From the NCBI GenBank assembly GCA_900215285.1, contig OCMG01000004.1, positions 1,534,001 through 1,598,000 of the forward strand: a stretch of DNA of 64,000 nucleotides. Reading direction: 5' to 3'. Position numbers and translations under genes: made by a program. This stretch comes from Ensifer adhaerens. Its GTDB lineage: Bacteria; Pseudomonadota; Alphaproteobacteria; Rhizobiales; Rhizobiaceae. The notes under the pieces are model-generated. The model had not been told where the DNA came from. It ran no database searches and was given only the letters and a program-made list of their open reading frames with translations. Of the stretch, positions 1-8,867 are shown piece by piece (the first letter of the stretch is position 1; each line of letters opens with the position of its first letter).

Positions 1-347
1 ATGTAGCCGGAATTGAAGAGGAGGGCAGCTTCCTTGCCATGCAGGTCCGCGAGCTCGCGCTCGAGCAGGACGTGGTAATGGTTGGTGCCGGAAATGTTCC
101 GGGTGCCGCCGGCACCGGTGCCACACTGGTCGATGGCCGTCTTCATGGCTTCCATCACGGCGGCGTTCTGGCCCATGCCGAGATAGTCGTTGGAACACCA
201 GACGGTCACATCCTGCGGGCCGTTTTCAGTGTGGCGGATCGCCTTGGGGAAGTTTCCACGCTGACGCTCGAGATCGGCGAATACGCGATAGCGGCCTTCC
301 TGGTGCAACCCGTCCAGCTCGTTCTTGAAAAAGGCCTCAAAATCCAT
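1..347 (-). CDS. hemA: 5-aminolevulinate synthase, N-terminal part (cut by window edge)
   Basis: Makes 5-aminolevulinate from glycine and succinyl-CoA, the first committed step of haem synthesis in alphaproteobacteria (PLP-dependent, cytoplasmic). About 115 N-terminal residues are visible; the remainder lies beyond position 1. Translation begins [14 protein letters not shown] and runs through [11 protein letters not shown] and [17 protein letters not shown], both hallmarks of the ALAS branch of the alpha-oxoamine synthases. The ATG at 347-345 is preceded on the minus strand by GGAGACGAG, a good ribosome binding site. A TTGA-N6-TCAA site 175 bases upstream suggests oxygen control. Family assignment is secure; the catalytic lysine is outside the window. 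Confidence 0.96.
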   Translation of the reverse strand, partial: MDFEAFFKNELDGLHQEGRYRVFADLERQRGNFPKAIRHTENGPQDVTVWCSNDYLGMGQNAAVMEAMKTAIDQCGTGAGGTRNISGTNHYHVLLERELADLHGKEAALLFNSGY

Positions 348-521
348 TCTCGTCTCCACACCTGCCATGGCGTTTTCAGGTTTCGCACGATCCGCGTCAA
401 GTCCCGACAGTTAGATTCCTTCTAAACTGCGGCAATTCGCGCATCACGTTTTCGTAGGAGCCGCCAATGGGCTATCTGCGCCCCTCATCAACCTTGCTAG
501 CATCGGGAAACACTCATCCAA

Positions 522-535
522 TTGATGTATGTCAA
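522..535. promoter_or_regulatory. FNR/FixK-type anaerobox upstream of hemA
   Basis: TTGATGTATGTCAA fits the FNR/FixK consensus TTGA-N6-TCAA on both half sites and is an inverted repeat. It lies 175 bases upstream of the hemA start, inside the roughly 300-base gap between hemA and the downstream end of the YdcF-type gene. The rest of that gap shows no gene. Rhizobial hemA genes are known targets of FnrN/FixK-type regulators, so control of haem synthesis by oxygen is the natural reading. Confidence 0.6.
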
Positions 536-645
536 CCGTCGGACGATTCGCAGGCTCCATGTCGCTTCCGCCCGACTTGCAGTTGTGTCCCCGTCCAACC
601 ATCTCCACAGAAGTTTAAGGATTGTTTACCACGCGGACCGGGACT

Positions 646-1440
646 TCACGGGGCCGGAAAGAGTGCGCTCGACTTGCCTGTCAGCCAGTAGCCGAAAAGG
701 CCGATCCATTCATGCGCGGCACCGTCAACGAGGGAAAAACCCTCGGAAACGGCATCAGGAAAGATGTCCAGCCGCGAGAGACCGTAGGTCCGGTAATCCA
801 CCGGATAGGGAATGACATTGAAGCCGACTGCGCGAAAGGAGCCGACGGCGCGCGGCATATGGGCAGCGGAGGTCACCAGCAGCCAGCGCTCACCGGGCTT
901 GGGCTTCAGCGCTTCCATGGTGTATTTCGCATTTTCCGCCGTGGTGCGCGACTTCTCCTCCATCTCGATCCTGTCGGCGGGCAGGCCCATTTCCACCAGC
1001 AGCTTTTTCGTCAACGCCGATTCCGTGTTAGTTCCGGGATTACTGAAATGGCCGGAGCCGCCCGAGAGGAAGATGCGTGCCGTGGGATAGCGAACCGCAA
1101 GCACGGCGGTATCCGTCACCCGCTCCGCCGCATTATCCAGCGCGATCGTGTTGCGCGCCGGCGAAAGATCGTCATCGACCGGCCCGCCCAGCATGATGAC
1201 GCCTGTCGGCGGCTCGGTGAGGACGGGTTGCGGAAAGCGATCCTCCAGGATTGCCAGCGGCACATTGGCCAGCGGCGTCAGCCCGAAGACGAATGTCAGC
1301 AGGGCGGATACGGCGCATAGCGCCAGCCCGCGCCTTTGCCGGCGCCGCATGAGAAGAACGACGCCCAGAAGGCCGACGAGGAAAACGGCAGTCGACGGCG
1401 TGGTGACGAAACCGACCAGCTTGGAAATGACGAAGAACAT
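646..1440 (-). CDS. YdcF/ElyC-family membrane protein (DUF218)
   Basis: A 264-residue protein with two hydrophobic segments near the N-terminus (about residues 10-31 and 38-58) followed by a DUF218 domain. The domain shows the family signatures GVIMLGGPVDDD (from about residue 80), IFLSGGSG, the SRTTAENA stretch and LLVTSAAHMPRA. DUF218 proteins such as SanA, ElyC and YdcF are linked to envelope integrity and peptidoglycan or lipid-carrier metabolism, but the reaction is not settled. It lies between hemA and tRNA-Arg on the same strand, without an obvious operon partner. Family confident, function unknown. Confidence 0.85.
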   Translation of the reverse strand: MFFVISKLVGFVTTPSTAVFLVGLLGVVLLMRRRQRRGLALCAVSALLTFVFGLTPLANVPLAILEDRFPQPVLTEPPTGVIMLGGPVDDDLSPARNTIALDNAAERVTDTAVLAVRYPTARIFLSGGSGHFSNPGTNTESALTKKLLVEMGLPADRIEMEEKSRTTAENAKYTMEALKPKPGERWLLVTSAAHMPRAVGSFRAVGFNVIPYPVDYRTYGLSRLDIFPDAVSEGFSLVDGAAHEWIGLFGYWLTGKSSALFPAP

Positions 1441-1470
1441 GAGGTCTCGTAAATGATGCCGGGGGAGGAA

Positions 1471-1547
1471 TGGTGATCCCGACGCGATTCGAACGCGTGA
1501 CCTACAGATTAGGAATCTGTCGCTCTATCCTGCTGAGCTACGGGACC
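1471..1547 (-). tRNA. tRNA-Arg (anticodon CCT)
   Basis: The reverse strand folds as a 77-base tRNA. The acceptor arm GGTCCCG pairs with CGGGATC, followed by discriminator A and an encoded CCA. The anticodon stem AGATT/AATCT holds a loop with CCT, which reads AGG arginine codons. The T-arm GCGTTCGAATCGC is canonical. Confidence 0.95.
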
Positions 1548-1740
1548 ACTGGCCTTCTCAATACTAAAGCAGCCGGGAGAAGCCAAGGTTTTTCTCCCTG
1601 CCTGGCGGCAAGATCAAAAGGTTCCGCCGGCCGGTTGAATACCGCTGATTTGGTTAATCATTCCGAAATGCGCGCCTGCGATACTTCAAGTGGCTGAAAA
1701 GCCGGCTTTGTATCTCGTTGAACGGCAAATGTAGGTCTGA

Positions 1741-3468
1741 GTGGTCAAGCTTCCCAAGAAGGTGGTCATCATCGCGTCCGGTGTGGTTGTGCTCACCGGG
1801 GCGTCGGGTGCGACTGCCTTCTTCATCGGGAAGGATCGGATTCTCGGGCCATCGGCGCAGGAACTGAGCGGCGTGGAATGCACCGACGTGATCCGCGTCG
1901 CCGACATGCGCAGGGATCGCGGACCGTGGCTGCGCAAATATGTGCGCGTGCCGCCCGGCACCGATGGCATGACTCGGGTCAAGACGGCGTTGCGCGTGGC
2001 CAGGAAGGTTCAGGAAACGCTTCCGGCCGATCTCATTGAAATTGCCGTGCTGGACCAGGCCGGACCCGACAAGCGCGCCTTCATGCGCGGACGCGCAATC
2101 GGCGCGGAGGTGATCCTCGTCAAGGACAAGGCGAAGGTTCCCGGTATCACGCAGCCCTATACGATCCAGTACTATCAGGGTGCCGCCAGCGGAACGGGCA
2201 TGTTCTATGGCGAGGAGGCGACCATGACCTCCGCGGAGGCCGAAGAGCTTCTGTCGAAGATGAAGGACCTGACCGACTGCACCCCGCCGCCCGGCAAGGA
2301 AGACGCCGGCGAAAAGAAGGGTGAAAAGAAAAAAGAAACCAAGCACGAAAAGAAGCCGGAGAAAAAGGAAAAGCCGAAGGAAGGCGAGGGCCACGAATCG
2401 GCCGCCAAGGAAGGCGAGGGCGGCGGGCACGAAGCTGCCAAGAAGGAAGAGCCGAAGAAGGAAGAAAAGCCGGAAGTCGTCTTCCCGAACGACGTCTTTG
2501 GCAAGATGCAGAAGGCTGCCTTCGACAAGGCCGAAGAGGCTGCCGCCATTGAGGAAGAGCATAAGAAGGAAGAGGAAGCCAAGAAGCCGGGCATGTTCGG
2601 CAAGATGCTGGGCATGGTCGGTCTTGGCAGCAAGGAAGAGGCCGAGGGCGAACATGGCGCGTCCTCCGAGGGTGAACATGCGGCACCCGCAGAAGAGGGC
2701 GGCGATCATCCCGCTTCTGCCGAAGAGGGGCATGCCGGCGGGCATTCCGCACCTGCCGGATCGACCGGTGCGCAGCACGCGCCGGAGGCCTCCGAGCCTG
2801 CCAGCGGACATGATACCAAGGGTCAGTCAAACGGTGACGCCACGCAGGCCTCCCAGCATGAGACCAAATCCGAAGGCGGCAAGCCTGACAAGCCGGCCAA
2901 GGAAGCGACCGCGCCCGAGGAGAAGAGCGGTGGCATCATGTCGAAGATGCTTGGCATGGTTGGCTTCGGCAAGGACAAGCCCAAGGACACGATCGAGCAT
3001 TCCGGCGGCCCCGCCATCTTCAGCGGCAAGGCCGTGACGAAGGACGAAGCCGGCAAGGCTCCCGCGGGCGAGCAGCCAGCGCATGGCGCGGAAAAGGCAT
3101 CCGACCATGGGGAGGCACATGCCCCCGCCGACCATGGCGCCGCGCCCCAGGAGCCCGCAGGCGGGGAACATTCGGCGCCGGCGGAACACGGCGCTGCCGC
3201 CGAACACGCTCCGGCGACCTCCGAGGAGAGCGGTACATCTTCGGGCAGCAAGCCGGGCGATCATCAGACCGCGGCTGAACACCCCGCCGCACCCGCCGTC
3301 GATGGCGCTCCAGAGCATGATATACCCCCGGCGCAAAAGGCCTCGGCACACCAAGATCCCGATGGCCATGCCGGAAACTCCGCCCACGGTTCCGCTGCAA
3401 GCGAAGGCGAGCAGCCGGTGGAAGAGCAGAACACAGCCGATCATGCGCCCGCCGCCCACGGCGGCTGA
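1741..3468 (+). CDS. membrane-anchored low-complexity protein of unknown function
   Basis: A 575-residue protein that I cannot assign to a family. It starts with GTG directly after an in-frame stop, so no longer start exists; the Shine-Dalgarno is weak. Residues about 5-28 form one hydrophobic segment (signal anchor). A globular-looking region follows to about residue 180 with two cysteines (VECTDV and LTDCTPPP). Then comes a Lys/Glu-rich stretch, and the second half is Ala/Gly/His/Glu-rich with many AEHG- and HAP-like short repeats. An imperfect duplication of KMLGMVGxG occurs at nucleotides about 2590-2634 and 2935-2977. Neighbours give no functional hint. An extracytoplasmic disordered or linker protein is likely. 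Confidence 0.7.
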   Translation: MVKLPKKVVIIASGVVVLTGASGATAFFIGKDRILGPSAQELSGVECTDVIRVADMRRDRGPWLRKYVRVPPGTDGMTRVKTALRVARKVQETLPADLIEIAVLDQAGPDKRAFMRGRAIGAEVILVKDKAKVPGITQPYTIQYYQGAASGTGMFYGEEATMTSAEAEELLSKMKDLTDCTPPPGKEDAGEKKGEKKKETKHEKKPEKKEKPKEGEGHESAAKEGEGGGHEAAKKEEPKKEEKPEVVFPNDVFGKMQKAAFDKAEEAAAIEEEHKKEEEAKKPGMFGKMLGMVGLGSKEEAEGEHGASSEGEHAAPAEEGGDHPASAEEGHAGGHSAPAGSTGAQHAPEASEPASGHDTKGQSNGDATQASQHETKSEGGKPDKPAKEATAPEEKSGGIMSKMLGMVGFGKDKPKDTIEHSGGPAIFSGKAVTKDEAGKAPAGEQPAHGAEKASDHGEAHAPADHGAAPQEPAGGEHSAPAEHGAAAEHAPATSEESGTSSGSKPGDHQTAAEHPAAPAVDGAPEHDIPPAQKASAHQDPDGHAGNSAHGSAASEGEQPVEEQNTADHAPAAHGG

Positions 3469-3558
3469 GGGGGGAGTCTCCGCCTTTCCCCGAAACGCCT
3501 CGTCCGGGTGTGGTGCGTGTGATATGTGTCCTTCCCATTTTCACAGCGAGGGAACAGG

Positions 3559-4053
3559 ATGCAAGCGGAACCTGCGCGAGCGATGATCACGCAAGCATTG
3601 CGAACCGATGTGGAGGGAAGCGTGCTTTGCTGGCTGGCCACTGCGGACGAGCAGGGTCGCCCCAATGTCTCTCCCAAGGAGATATTCACGACCTATGGCG
3701 AAGATGCTCTCGTGATCGCCGATATCGCCTCGCCAATCAGCACCGCTAACATTCGGGTCAACCCTCAAGTCTGTGTCAGTTTCATCGACGTGTTTCGCCA
3801 GCGCGGTTTCAAGGTCGAAGGAAGGGCGCGCCTCATCGACAAAGGTGATCCCGACTTCGAGACCATGGGGTCCGAGCTCCTGACGATCGCAGGGCCGGAT
3901 TTTCCCATTCGTGCGGTGATTGTGGTTGCCATCGAGAGGGTGTCGCGTATCTGGGCGCCGAGTTATAGGCTCTTCCCTGATCGCTCGCTGCAGGAGCGGA
4001 TGCAGGCTGCCTATGATACCTATGGCGTGGAGCCAAAGGCCAAGCCGGAATGA
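3559..4053 (+). CDS. pyridoxamine 5'-phosphate oxidase-like FMN-binding protein
   Basis: A 164-residue split-barrel flavoprotein. The motif WLATADEQGRPNVSPKE followed by VIADIASPISTANIRVNPQVCVSF is typical of the PNPOx-like putative flavin-nucleotide-binding family. Many members reduce small molecules with F420 or FMN, and the substrate here cannot be told. ATG 3559 is chosen because GAGGGAACAGG lies just before it; a GTG at 3526 would add 11 residues but lacks a binding site. It stands alone, convergent with lysS, and its stop codon overlaps the T-run of the lysS terminator. Confidence 0.8.
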   Translation: MQAEPARAMITQALRTDVEGSVLCWLATADEQGRPNVSPKEIFTTYGEDALVIADIASPISTANIRVNPQVCVSFIDVFRQRGFKVEGRARLIDKGDPDFETMGSELLTIAGPDFPIRAVIVVAIERVSRIWAPSYRLFPDRSLQERMQAAYDTYGVEPKAKPE

Positions 4054-4081
4054 AAAAGACCTCCGGAAGCATCCGGAGGTC
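4053..4081 (-). terminator. rho-independent terminator of the gltX-lysS operon
   Basis: On the minus strand a perfect 10-base-pair stem (GACCTCCGGA/TCCGGAGGTC, loop TGCT) is followed by TTTTT. It lies about 30 bases past the lysS stop and overlaps the last codon of the convergent gene. Confidence 0.85.
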
Positions 4082-4111
4082 CTGAAACATTCGAGGTGAT
4101 GATCCTGCCGC

Positions 4112-5620
4112 TCAGTCCGCCTTCTGGCGGCGGGCCGGGAAGAGGATGATGTCGCGGATCGACGGGGCGTTGGTGAGCAGCATGATCAGGCGGTCGATGC
4201 CGATGCCCAGCCCGCCGGCGGGCGGCATGCCCTGGTCGATGGCGTCGAGGAATTCGTCATCCAGCTGCTTGTCCTTTTCGCCGCGGGCATGGGCCTGTTC
4301 AAGCTGCTCCACCATGCGGCGGCGCTGTTCTTCCGGATCGTTGAGTTCGGAAAAGGCGTTGCCGAGTTCCCAGGCGTTGCAATAAGTCTCGAAGCGTTCG
4401 ACAAGGCGCGGTTCGCCCGGCACTTCCTTGGCGAAGGGCGAGATGTCCTTCGGGAAGTGGGTGACATGGCTCGGCTGGATGAGCGTGCCTTCGACCTTTT
4501 CCTCGAAGATGAAGGCGAGGCATTCGCCCCAGGTCCAATCCTTCTCGACTTCGAAGCCGGCCGCCCTGGCGGCCGCGCGAGCCTCTTCGTCGGTCTTGAT
4601 CGACAGGAAGTCGATGCCGGTTGCTTCCTTCACCGCATCTGGCATGGGGACGCGCTTGAACGGGCCCTTGAAGGAGATCTGCTTGTCGCCGAACGGGAAA
4701 TCCGTCGTGCCGTGGATCTGCAAGGCGAGTGCTTCGAACAGACGTTCCACGAGGCCCATGATGTCCTCGTAGTCGGCATAGGCCCAGTAGCACTCCATCA
4801 TGGTGAATTCAGGATTGTGCCGGGTGGAGACGCCTTCGTTGCGGAAGTTGCGGTTCACCTCAAAGACCTTGTCGGTCAGGCCCGAAACCAGCGTGCGCTT
4901 CAAAAACAGTTCCGGCGCGATGCGCAGATACATGTCGAGCTTCAGCGTGTTGTGATGCGTCTTGAAGGGCTCGGCCGTCGCGCCGCCATAGACCGAATGC
5001 AGCATCGGCGTCTCGACTTCCATGAAGCCTTCCTGCTCCATGAAGCGGCGCACGCCCGAGATGATCTTCGAACGCTGCTGGAAACGGAGCTTGGACTCCT
5101 CGTTCGTCATGATGTCGAGATGGCGCTTGCGGTAGCGCAGCTCGATGTCGGAGAGGCCATGCCACTTTTCCGGCATGGGCAGCAGCGCCTTGGTCAGCAT
5201 GGTGATCGTGTGGACGTTGACCGTCAGCTCGCCGCGCTTGGTGCGGCGGACTTCGCCGGTGACGCCGATGATGTCGCCGAGATCGATCAGCGGCAGCAGG
5301 TTGCGCGCCTCTTCCGACGTCACGTCCTTGTGGCTGAAGACCTGCACCTTGCCGGAGGCATCGACGATGTCGATGAACATGCCGGAATTGCGGTTCGAGT
5401 AGACGCGGCCGGCGACGGTGACGATATCGCCCGTCAGCGTGTCCGGTTCGATGTCCTTGTACTTCTCGGCCAGTTCCGCATTGGTGATCGTGCGGTGGAA
5501 ATGCGCCGGATAGACATCGCCGATCGTCTCGCGAAGCTTGGCGAGCTTCTGCGCGCGCACTTCGGTGACATCGGAGGAGAGGGCGGTTTCGGTCTTCTGT
5601 TCGGTCATGGTCTTGATCAT
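4112..5620 (-). CDS. lysS: lysine--tRNA ligase, class II
   Basis: Charges tRNA-Lys with lysine using ATP. It is 502 residues long, normal for bacterial class II LysRS. An N-terminal OB-fold (VAGRVYSNRNSGMFIDI, about residues 68-84) precedes the class II core: RYRKRHLDIM; motif 1 region FMEVETPMLH; motif 2 region FRNEGVSTRHNPEFTMMECY; motif 3 GLGIGIDRLIMLLT near the C-terminus. The start ATG overlaps the gltX stop as ATGA, indicating translational coupling; an internal ATG at 5608 is a possible alternative. Many alphaproteobacteria use the unrelated class I enzyme instead, so the class is worth noting. A strong terminator follows. Confidence 0.96.
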   Translation of the reverse strand: MIKTMTEQKTETALSSDVTEVRAQKLAKLRETIGDVYPAHFHRTITNAELAEKYKDIEPDTLTGDIVTVAGRVYSNRNSGMFIDIVDASGKVQVFSHKDVTSEEARNLLPLIDLGDIIGVTGEVRRTKRGELTVNVHTITMLTKALLPMPEKWHGLSDIELRYRKRHLDIMTNEESKLRFQQRSKIISGVRRFMEQEGFMEVETPMLHSVYGGATAEPFKTHHNTLKLDMYLRIAPELFLKRTLVSGLTDKVFEVNRNFRNEGVSTRHNPEFTMMECYWAYADYEDIMGLVERLFEALALQIHGTTDFPFGDKQISFKGPFKRVPMPDAVKEATGIDFLSIKTDEEARAAARAAGFEVEKDWTWGECLAFIFEEKVEGTLIQPSHVTHFPKDISPFAKEVPGEPRLVERFETYCNAWELGNAFSELNDPEEQRRRMVEQLEQAHARGEKDKQLDDEFLDAIDQGMPPAGGLGIGIDRLIMLLTNAPSIRDIILFPARRQKAD

Positions 5621-7086
5621 CCGTTCTTCTTTTCAGCCTCGACGCCGAGCTTCACGGCGGTGGCTGCGGATTTCAGGCGCTGGCGCACGACGGAGCGGCC
5701 GAGGATGGCCATACTGTCAAAGAGCGGCAGCGAGCGCGACGAGCCGGAAACGGCGATGAAGAGCGGTGCGAGCACGTCGCGCAGCTTCTTGTCCATCCGC
5801 TCCGAGATGGCGCGCAGTTCAGCCTCGATGCTCTCCACATTCCATTCGAAGATCTTCTCGAGATCGGCCTGGGCCGTTTCGAGGATCAGTTGAACGTCGG
5901 CAAGCGGCACCTTCTTGATGTTGGCGAAGTCTGCGGCGGTGAGGCCGAGATCGCCCTTCAGCAGGAAGCCCGCGAGGTCGGGCAGGTCGGACAGACGCGT
6001 GATGCGGCTCTGCGAGAGCTTCATGCCTTCGCGGAAGCGGTCGTTCTCCTGCGCCCAGGCGAGAACGCGGGTCACGAAGCCTTCTTCGGTCAGGCCTTCG
6101 CGCAGCCAGCGGCCATTCAGCCAGTCGAGCTTCTGGATGTCGAAGATCGCGCCGGCCTTGTTGAGGTTTTCCGGGTCGAACTTCTCCGCCAGTTGCTCCA
6201 TCGTCAGCATCTCTTCGCCTTCGGCGATCTGGATGAAGAAGAGGCCAAGGAAGTTCATCAGCGCTTCCGGCAGGTAGCCGAGCGCGGAATAATAGGAGAT
6301 CGAGGTCGGGTTGCGGCGCTTCGAGAGCTTCGTCTTGTCGGCGTTGCGCATCAGCGACAGATGCATGAATTTCGGCGGTTCGAGGCCGAGATACTTGTAG
6401 AGCAGGATGTGCTTCGGCACGGAGGCGAGCCATTCTTCGCCGCGCGCCACATGCGTGATCTTCATCAGATGGTCGTCGACGACGTTGGCCATGTGATAGG
6501 TCGGCATGCCGTCGGCCTTGAGCAGGACCTGCATGTCGACCGAGTCCCACGGGATCGAGACGTCGCCATAGACGCCGTCGTGGAACTCGCAATTGCCTTC
6601 GGTCGGGATCTTCATGCGCACGACGGAGGGCTCGCCCGCATCCATGCGCGTCTTGACCTCTTCCGCCTTCAGCAAAAGGCATTTGCCGTCGTATTTCGGC
6701 TGCTGACCGGCGGCGCGCTGGGCAGCGCGCATCTCTTCCAGACGCTCGGGCGTGCAGAAACAGCGGAAGCCATGGCCGGCGGAGACGATCTTTTCGACAT
6801 AGTCGCCATAGATATGCTTGCGGTCCGACTGGCGATAGGGGCCATAGGGGCCGCCGATATCCGGGCCTTCCGACCATTCCAGCCCGCACCATTTCAGCGC
6901 GTCCAGCACCTTGGTCTCGAATTCCGGCGTCGAGCGGGTCGCGTCGGTGTCTTCGATACGCAGGATGAAGGTGCCGTTGTTCTTCTTGGCGAAGAGGTAG
7001 TTGAAAAGCGCGATATAGGCAGTGCCGACATGCGGCTCGCCGGTGGGCGAGGGGGCAATGCGGACGCGGACGTTGGATGCGGTCAT
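5617..7086 (-). CDS. gltX: glutamate--tRNA ligase
   Basis: Class I synthetase that charges tRNA-Glu, and possibly tRNA-Gln for amidation. It is about 489 residues long. The HIGH-like motif is in APSPTGEPHVGTAYIALFNY near the N-terminus and the KMSKS-like motif is KLSKRRNP. The RIEDTDATRS motif is also present. Rhizobia usually carry two gltX copies; this one reads EPHVGT rather than the more usual HIGN-type signature. Starts at 7104, 7092 and 7086 are all possible, and 7086 (MTASNVRVRIAPSP) is chosen on family length. It is the first gene of a two-gene operon with lysS, overlapping it by four bases. Confidence 0.95.
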   Translation of the reverse strand: MTASNVRVRIAPSPTGEPHVGTAYIALFNYLFAKKNNGTFILRIEDTDATRSTPEFETKVLDALKWCGLEWSEGPDIGGPYGPYRQSDRKHIYGDYVEKIVSAGHGFRCFCTPERLEEMRAAQRAAGQQPKYDGKCLLLKAEEVKTRMDAGEPSVVRMKIPTEGNCEFHDGVYGDVSIPWDSVDMQVLLKADGMPTYHMANVVDDHLMKITHVARGEEWLASVPKHILLYKYLGLEPPKFMHLSLMRNADKTKLSKRRNPTSISYYSALGYLPEALMNFLGLFFIQIAEGEEMLTMEQLAEKFDPENLNKAGAIFDIQKLDWLNGRWLREGLTEEGFVTRVLAWAQENDRFREGMKLSQSRITRLSDLPDLAGFLLKGDLGLTAADFANIKKVPLADVQLILETAQADLEKIFEWNVESIEAELRAISERMDKKLRDVLAPLFIAVSGSSRSLPLFDSMAILGRSVVRQRLKSAATAVKLGVEAEKKNG

Positions 7087-7152
7087 CGTCATGGATCTTT
7101 GCAAGGCAGATTTCAGAGCGCCCGGATGGGCGACGAAATCATGCAGGTTCCG

Positions 7153-7191
7153 AAAAATAGCGCCCCTGCCGGGACGAAGTCGCGGCAGGGG
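7153..7191 (-). terminator. terminator downstream of terC
   Basis: On the minus strand, CCCCTGCCG pairs with CGGCAGGGG around an 11-base loop, followed by CGCTATTTTTC. It separates terC from the gltX-lysS operon, which must therefore have its own promoter between 7087 and about 7150. Confidence 0.75.
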
Positions 7192-7256
7192 ATATCGGTC
7201 TGCGTTAGGCCATATTGGCCGGGAAAGTCAAGTGAAGCGATGGGCTTCGACCTGTC

Positions 7257-7994
7257 TCAGCCTTTGCGTTGCTTGGCGTTGCGCGCCAGCATGTTGAGGA
7301 TCTCGACCAGCGCCGAGAAGCCCATGGCGGCATAGATGTAGCCCTTGGGCACATGATAGCCGAAACCATCGGCAATCAGCGTCATGCCGATCATCAGCAG
7401 GAAGCCCAGCGCCAGCATGACGATGGTCGGGTTGCGCTCGATGAAATTGGCCAGCGGATTGGCGGCGAGCATCATCGTTGCGACGGCGACGAGGACTGCG
7501 ATCACCATGACCGGGAGATGTTCTGTCATGCCCACAGCGGTGATGATGCTGTCGACCGAGAAGACGATGTCGAGCAGGATGATCTGGAAGATCGCGGCAC
7601 CAAAGCCGAGCGTGACCTTGGCGTCCGCCTTCTGGTCTTCCTGTTCGACCGGGTCGGTGCTGTGGTGGATTTCCTTGGTTGCCTTCCAGACGAGGAAGAG
7701 ACCGCCGGCGATCAGGATCATGTCCTTCCACGAGAAGTCATGGCCGAATGCGTTGAACACGGGGGCCGTCAGCTTCACGATCCAGGCGGCGAAGCTCAAG
7801 AGGATGAGGCGCATGACAAGCGCCAGCGAAATGCCGATCATGCGCGATTTGGCGCGATGCTCGACGGGAAGCTTGTTGGTGAGGATCGAGATGAAGATCA
7901 GGTTGTCGATGCCGAGCACGACTTCCATGGCGATCAGCGTGATCAGCGCCGCCCAGACGGCGGGGTCCTGGGCAAGAATGATAAGGTTGTCCAT
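7257..7994 (-). CDS. TerC-family integral membrane protein
   Basis: A 245-residue inner-membrane protein with about seven hydrophobic segments. It carries the two acidic TerC signatures in membrane helices, [11 protein letters not shown] near residue 25 and [14 protein letters not shown] in the middle, typical of the YgdQ/YkoY branch. TerC proteins have been linked to metal ion, chiefly manganese, export associated with protein secretion, and some to tellurite resistance. The substrate here is not determinable. No other ter genes are nearby, so a tellurite operon is unlikely. It is a single gene with its own terminator. Confidence 0.88.
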   Translation of the reverse strand: MDNLIILAQDPAVWAALITLIAMEVVLGIDNLIFISILTNKLPVEHRAKSRMIGISLALVMRLILLSFAAWIVKLTAPVFNAFGHDFSWKDMILIAGGLFLVWKATKEIHHSTDPVEQEDQKADAKVTLGFGAAIFQIILLDIVFSVDSIITAVGMTEHLPVMVIAVLVAVATMMLAANPLANFIERNPTIVMLALGFLLMIGMTLIADGFGYHVPKGYIYAAMGFSALVEILNMLARNAKQRKG

Positions 7995-8097
7995 CGTTCA
8001 CCGTCTTGGTTACATTGACGGCGCACATAGGTATTAACGATGCTCCCGCCAAGAGGGCACCCGCAAAACTTGAACTCTGACTTGTGTCCGCAGCCTG

Positions 8098-8769
8098 TCA
8101 GGCGGCATATGCTTTCAGGAACACGCGGATTGCAGACCGAACCGTCTTTTCTATTTCGGAATTATCCGGCTGGCTTCGTTCGTTGAAGAGGCATGGCTTG
8201 AACAGGCCAGCGGTGCACAGATCGGCGAACTGTCGCGCAGCCAGAAGAGGATCTTCCAGAACGAGTTCTCCCTTTTCGGCCCGCGCGGCAAGATAGACTT
8301 TCAACTGATGCGCACCCTTTGTTGGGCCGCAATTGAGAAACATGTTGGCCACTTCCGGCATGTCGTCGATAACGCCCAGCACCATGCGCAAGCTTCGCAC
8401 CGTATCTGCGTTGCTCATATGACGGCCGAACATCATGCCGAAATCGAAGAGAACTTCCTCAAGCGGCTTGGTGTCGACAAGAATGCTGCCAACAGCGTCA
8501 AAGATACGCTCGCGCTCGCGCTGGATGAGCCCCGCGAAGAGTTCTTCCTTGTTGTTGAAGTAGACGTAGATCGTCCCCTTCGAAACGCCGGCCGCCTTCG
8601 TGATATCGTTCATGCTCGCGCCGTCGAAGCCTTTCGCAGCGAAGACCTTCTTCGCTCCGTCGAGAATCTGGTCGCGTTTCGCGGGGTTTTCGCCAGCGCC
8701 AAGCCGGCCCGGGCCTTCGTGGCCGAGACGGCTGAGGCTGACGGCGCCCATTTGGCCAATGGCTGTCAT
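8098..8769 (-). CDS. TetR-family repressor of the adjacent efflux operon
   Basis: A 223-residue regulator. After a variable 25-residue leader, the TetR helix-turn-helix reads ILDGAKKVFAAKGFDGAS and then ITKAAGVSKGTIYVYFNNKE, a textbook family signature. The C-terminal ligand domain is of TetR length. It is transcribed divergently from a HlyD/DHA2 efflux pair. Two GAACCG-type palindromes lie between the two starts, so autoregulation plus repression of the pump, relieved by a toxic ligand, is the likely logic. The ligand is unknown. Confidence 0.93.
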   Translation of the reverse strand: MTAIGQMGAVSLSRLGHEGPGRLGAGENPAKRDQILDGAKKVFAAKGFDGASMNDITKAAGVSKGTIYVYFNNKEELFAGLIQRERERIFDAVGSILVDTKPLEEVLFDFGMMFGRHMSNADTVRSLRMVLGVIDDMPEVANMFLNCGPTKGAHQLKVYLAARAEKGELVLEDPLLAARQFADLCTAGLFKPCLFNERSQPDNSEIEKTVRSAIRVFLKAYAA

Positions 8770-8803
8770 GCCGGATGCTTCCCTAACTCATTTTTAATTA
8801 AGT

Positions 8804-8817
8804 GAACCGATCGGTTC
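8804..8817. promoter_or_regulatory. TetR operator, perfect palindrome
   Basis: GAACCGATCGGTTC is a perfect 14-base palindrome 35 bases upstream of the tetR start. The same GAACCG/CGGTTC half sites recur at 8868, as expected for a TetR-family operator pair in a divergent promoter. Confidence 0.75.
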
Positions 8818-8867
8818 GATTTCCCTTGATATGGGGCAAGACATGGATTATGTCAATGCCAACGACT

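Noticed and set aside
4289..5893. Long plus-strand open frame opposite lysS
   Set aside because: It is the antisense shadow of lysS and gltX; the composition is of the kind produced by GC-rich codons read backwards, and both minus-strand genes have full family motifs.
7257..7994. Tellurite resistance operon
   Set aside because: TerC is alone without terA, terB, terD or terE, and the YgdQ-like branch is usually not a tellurite determinant.
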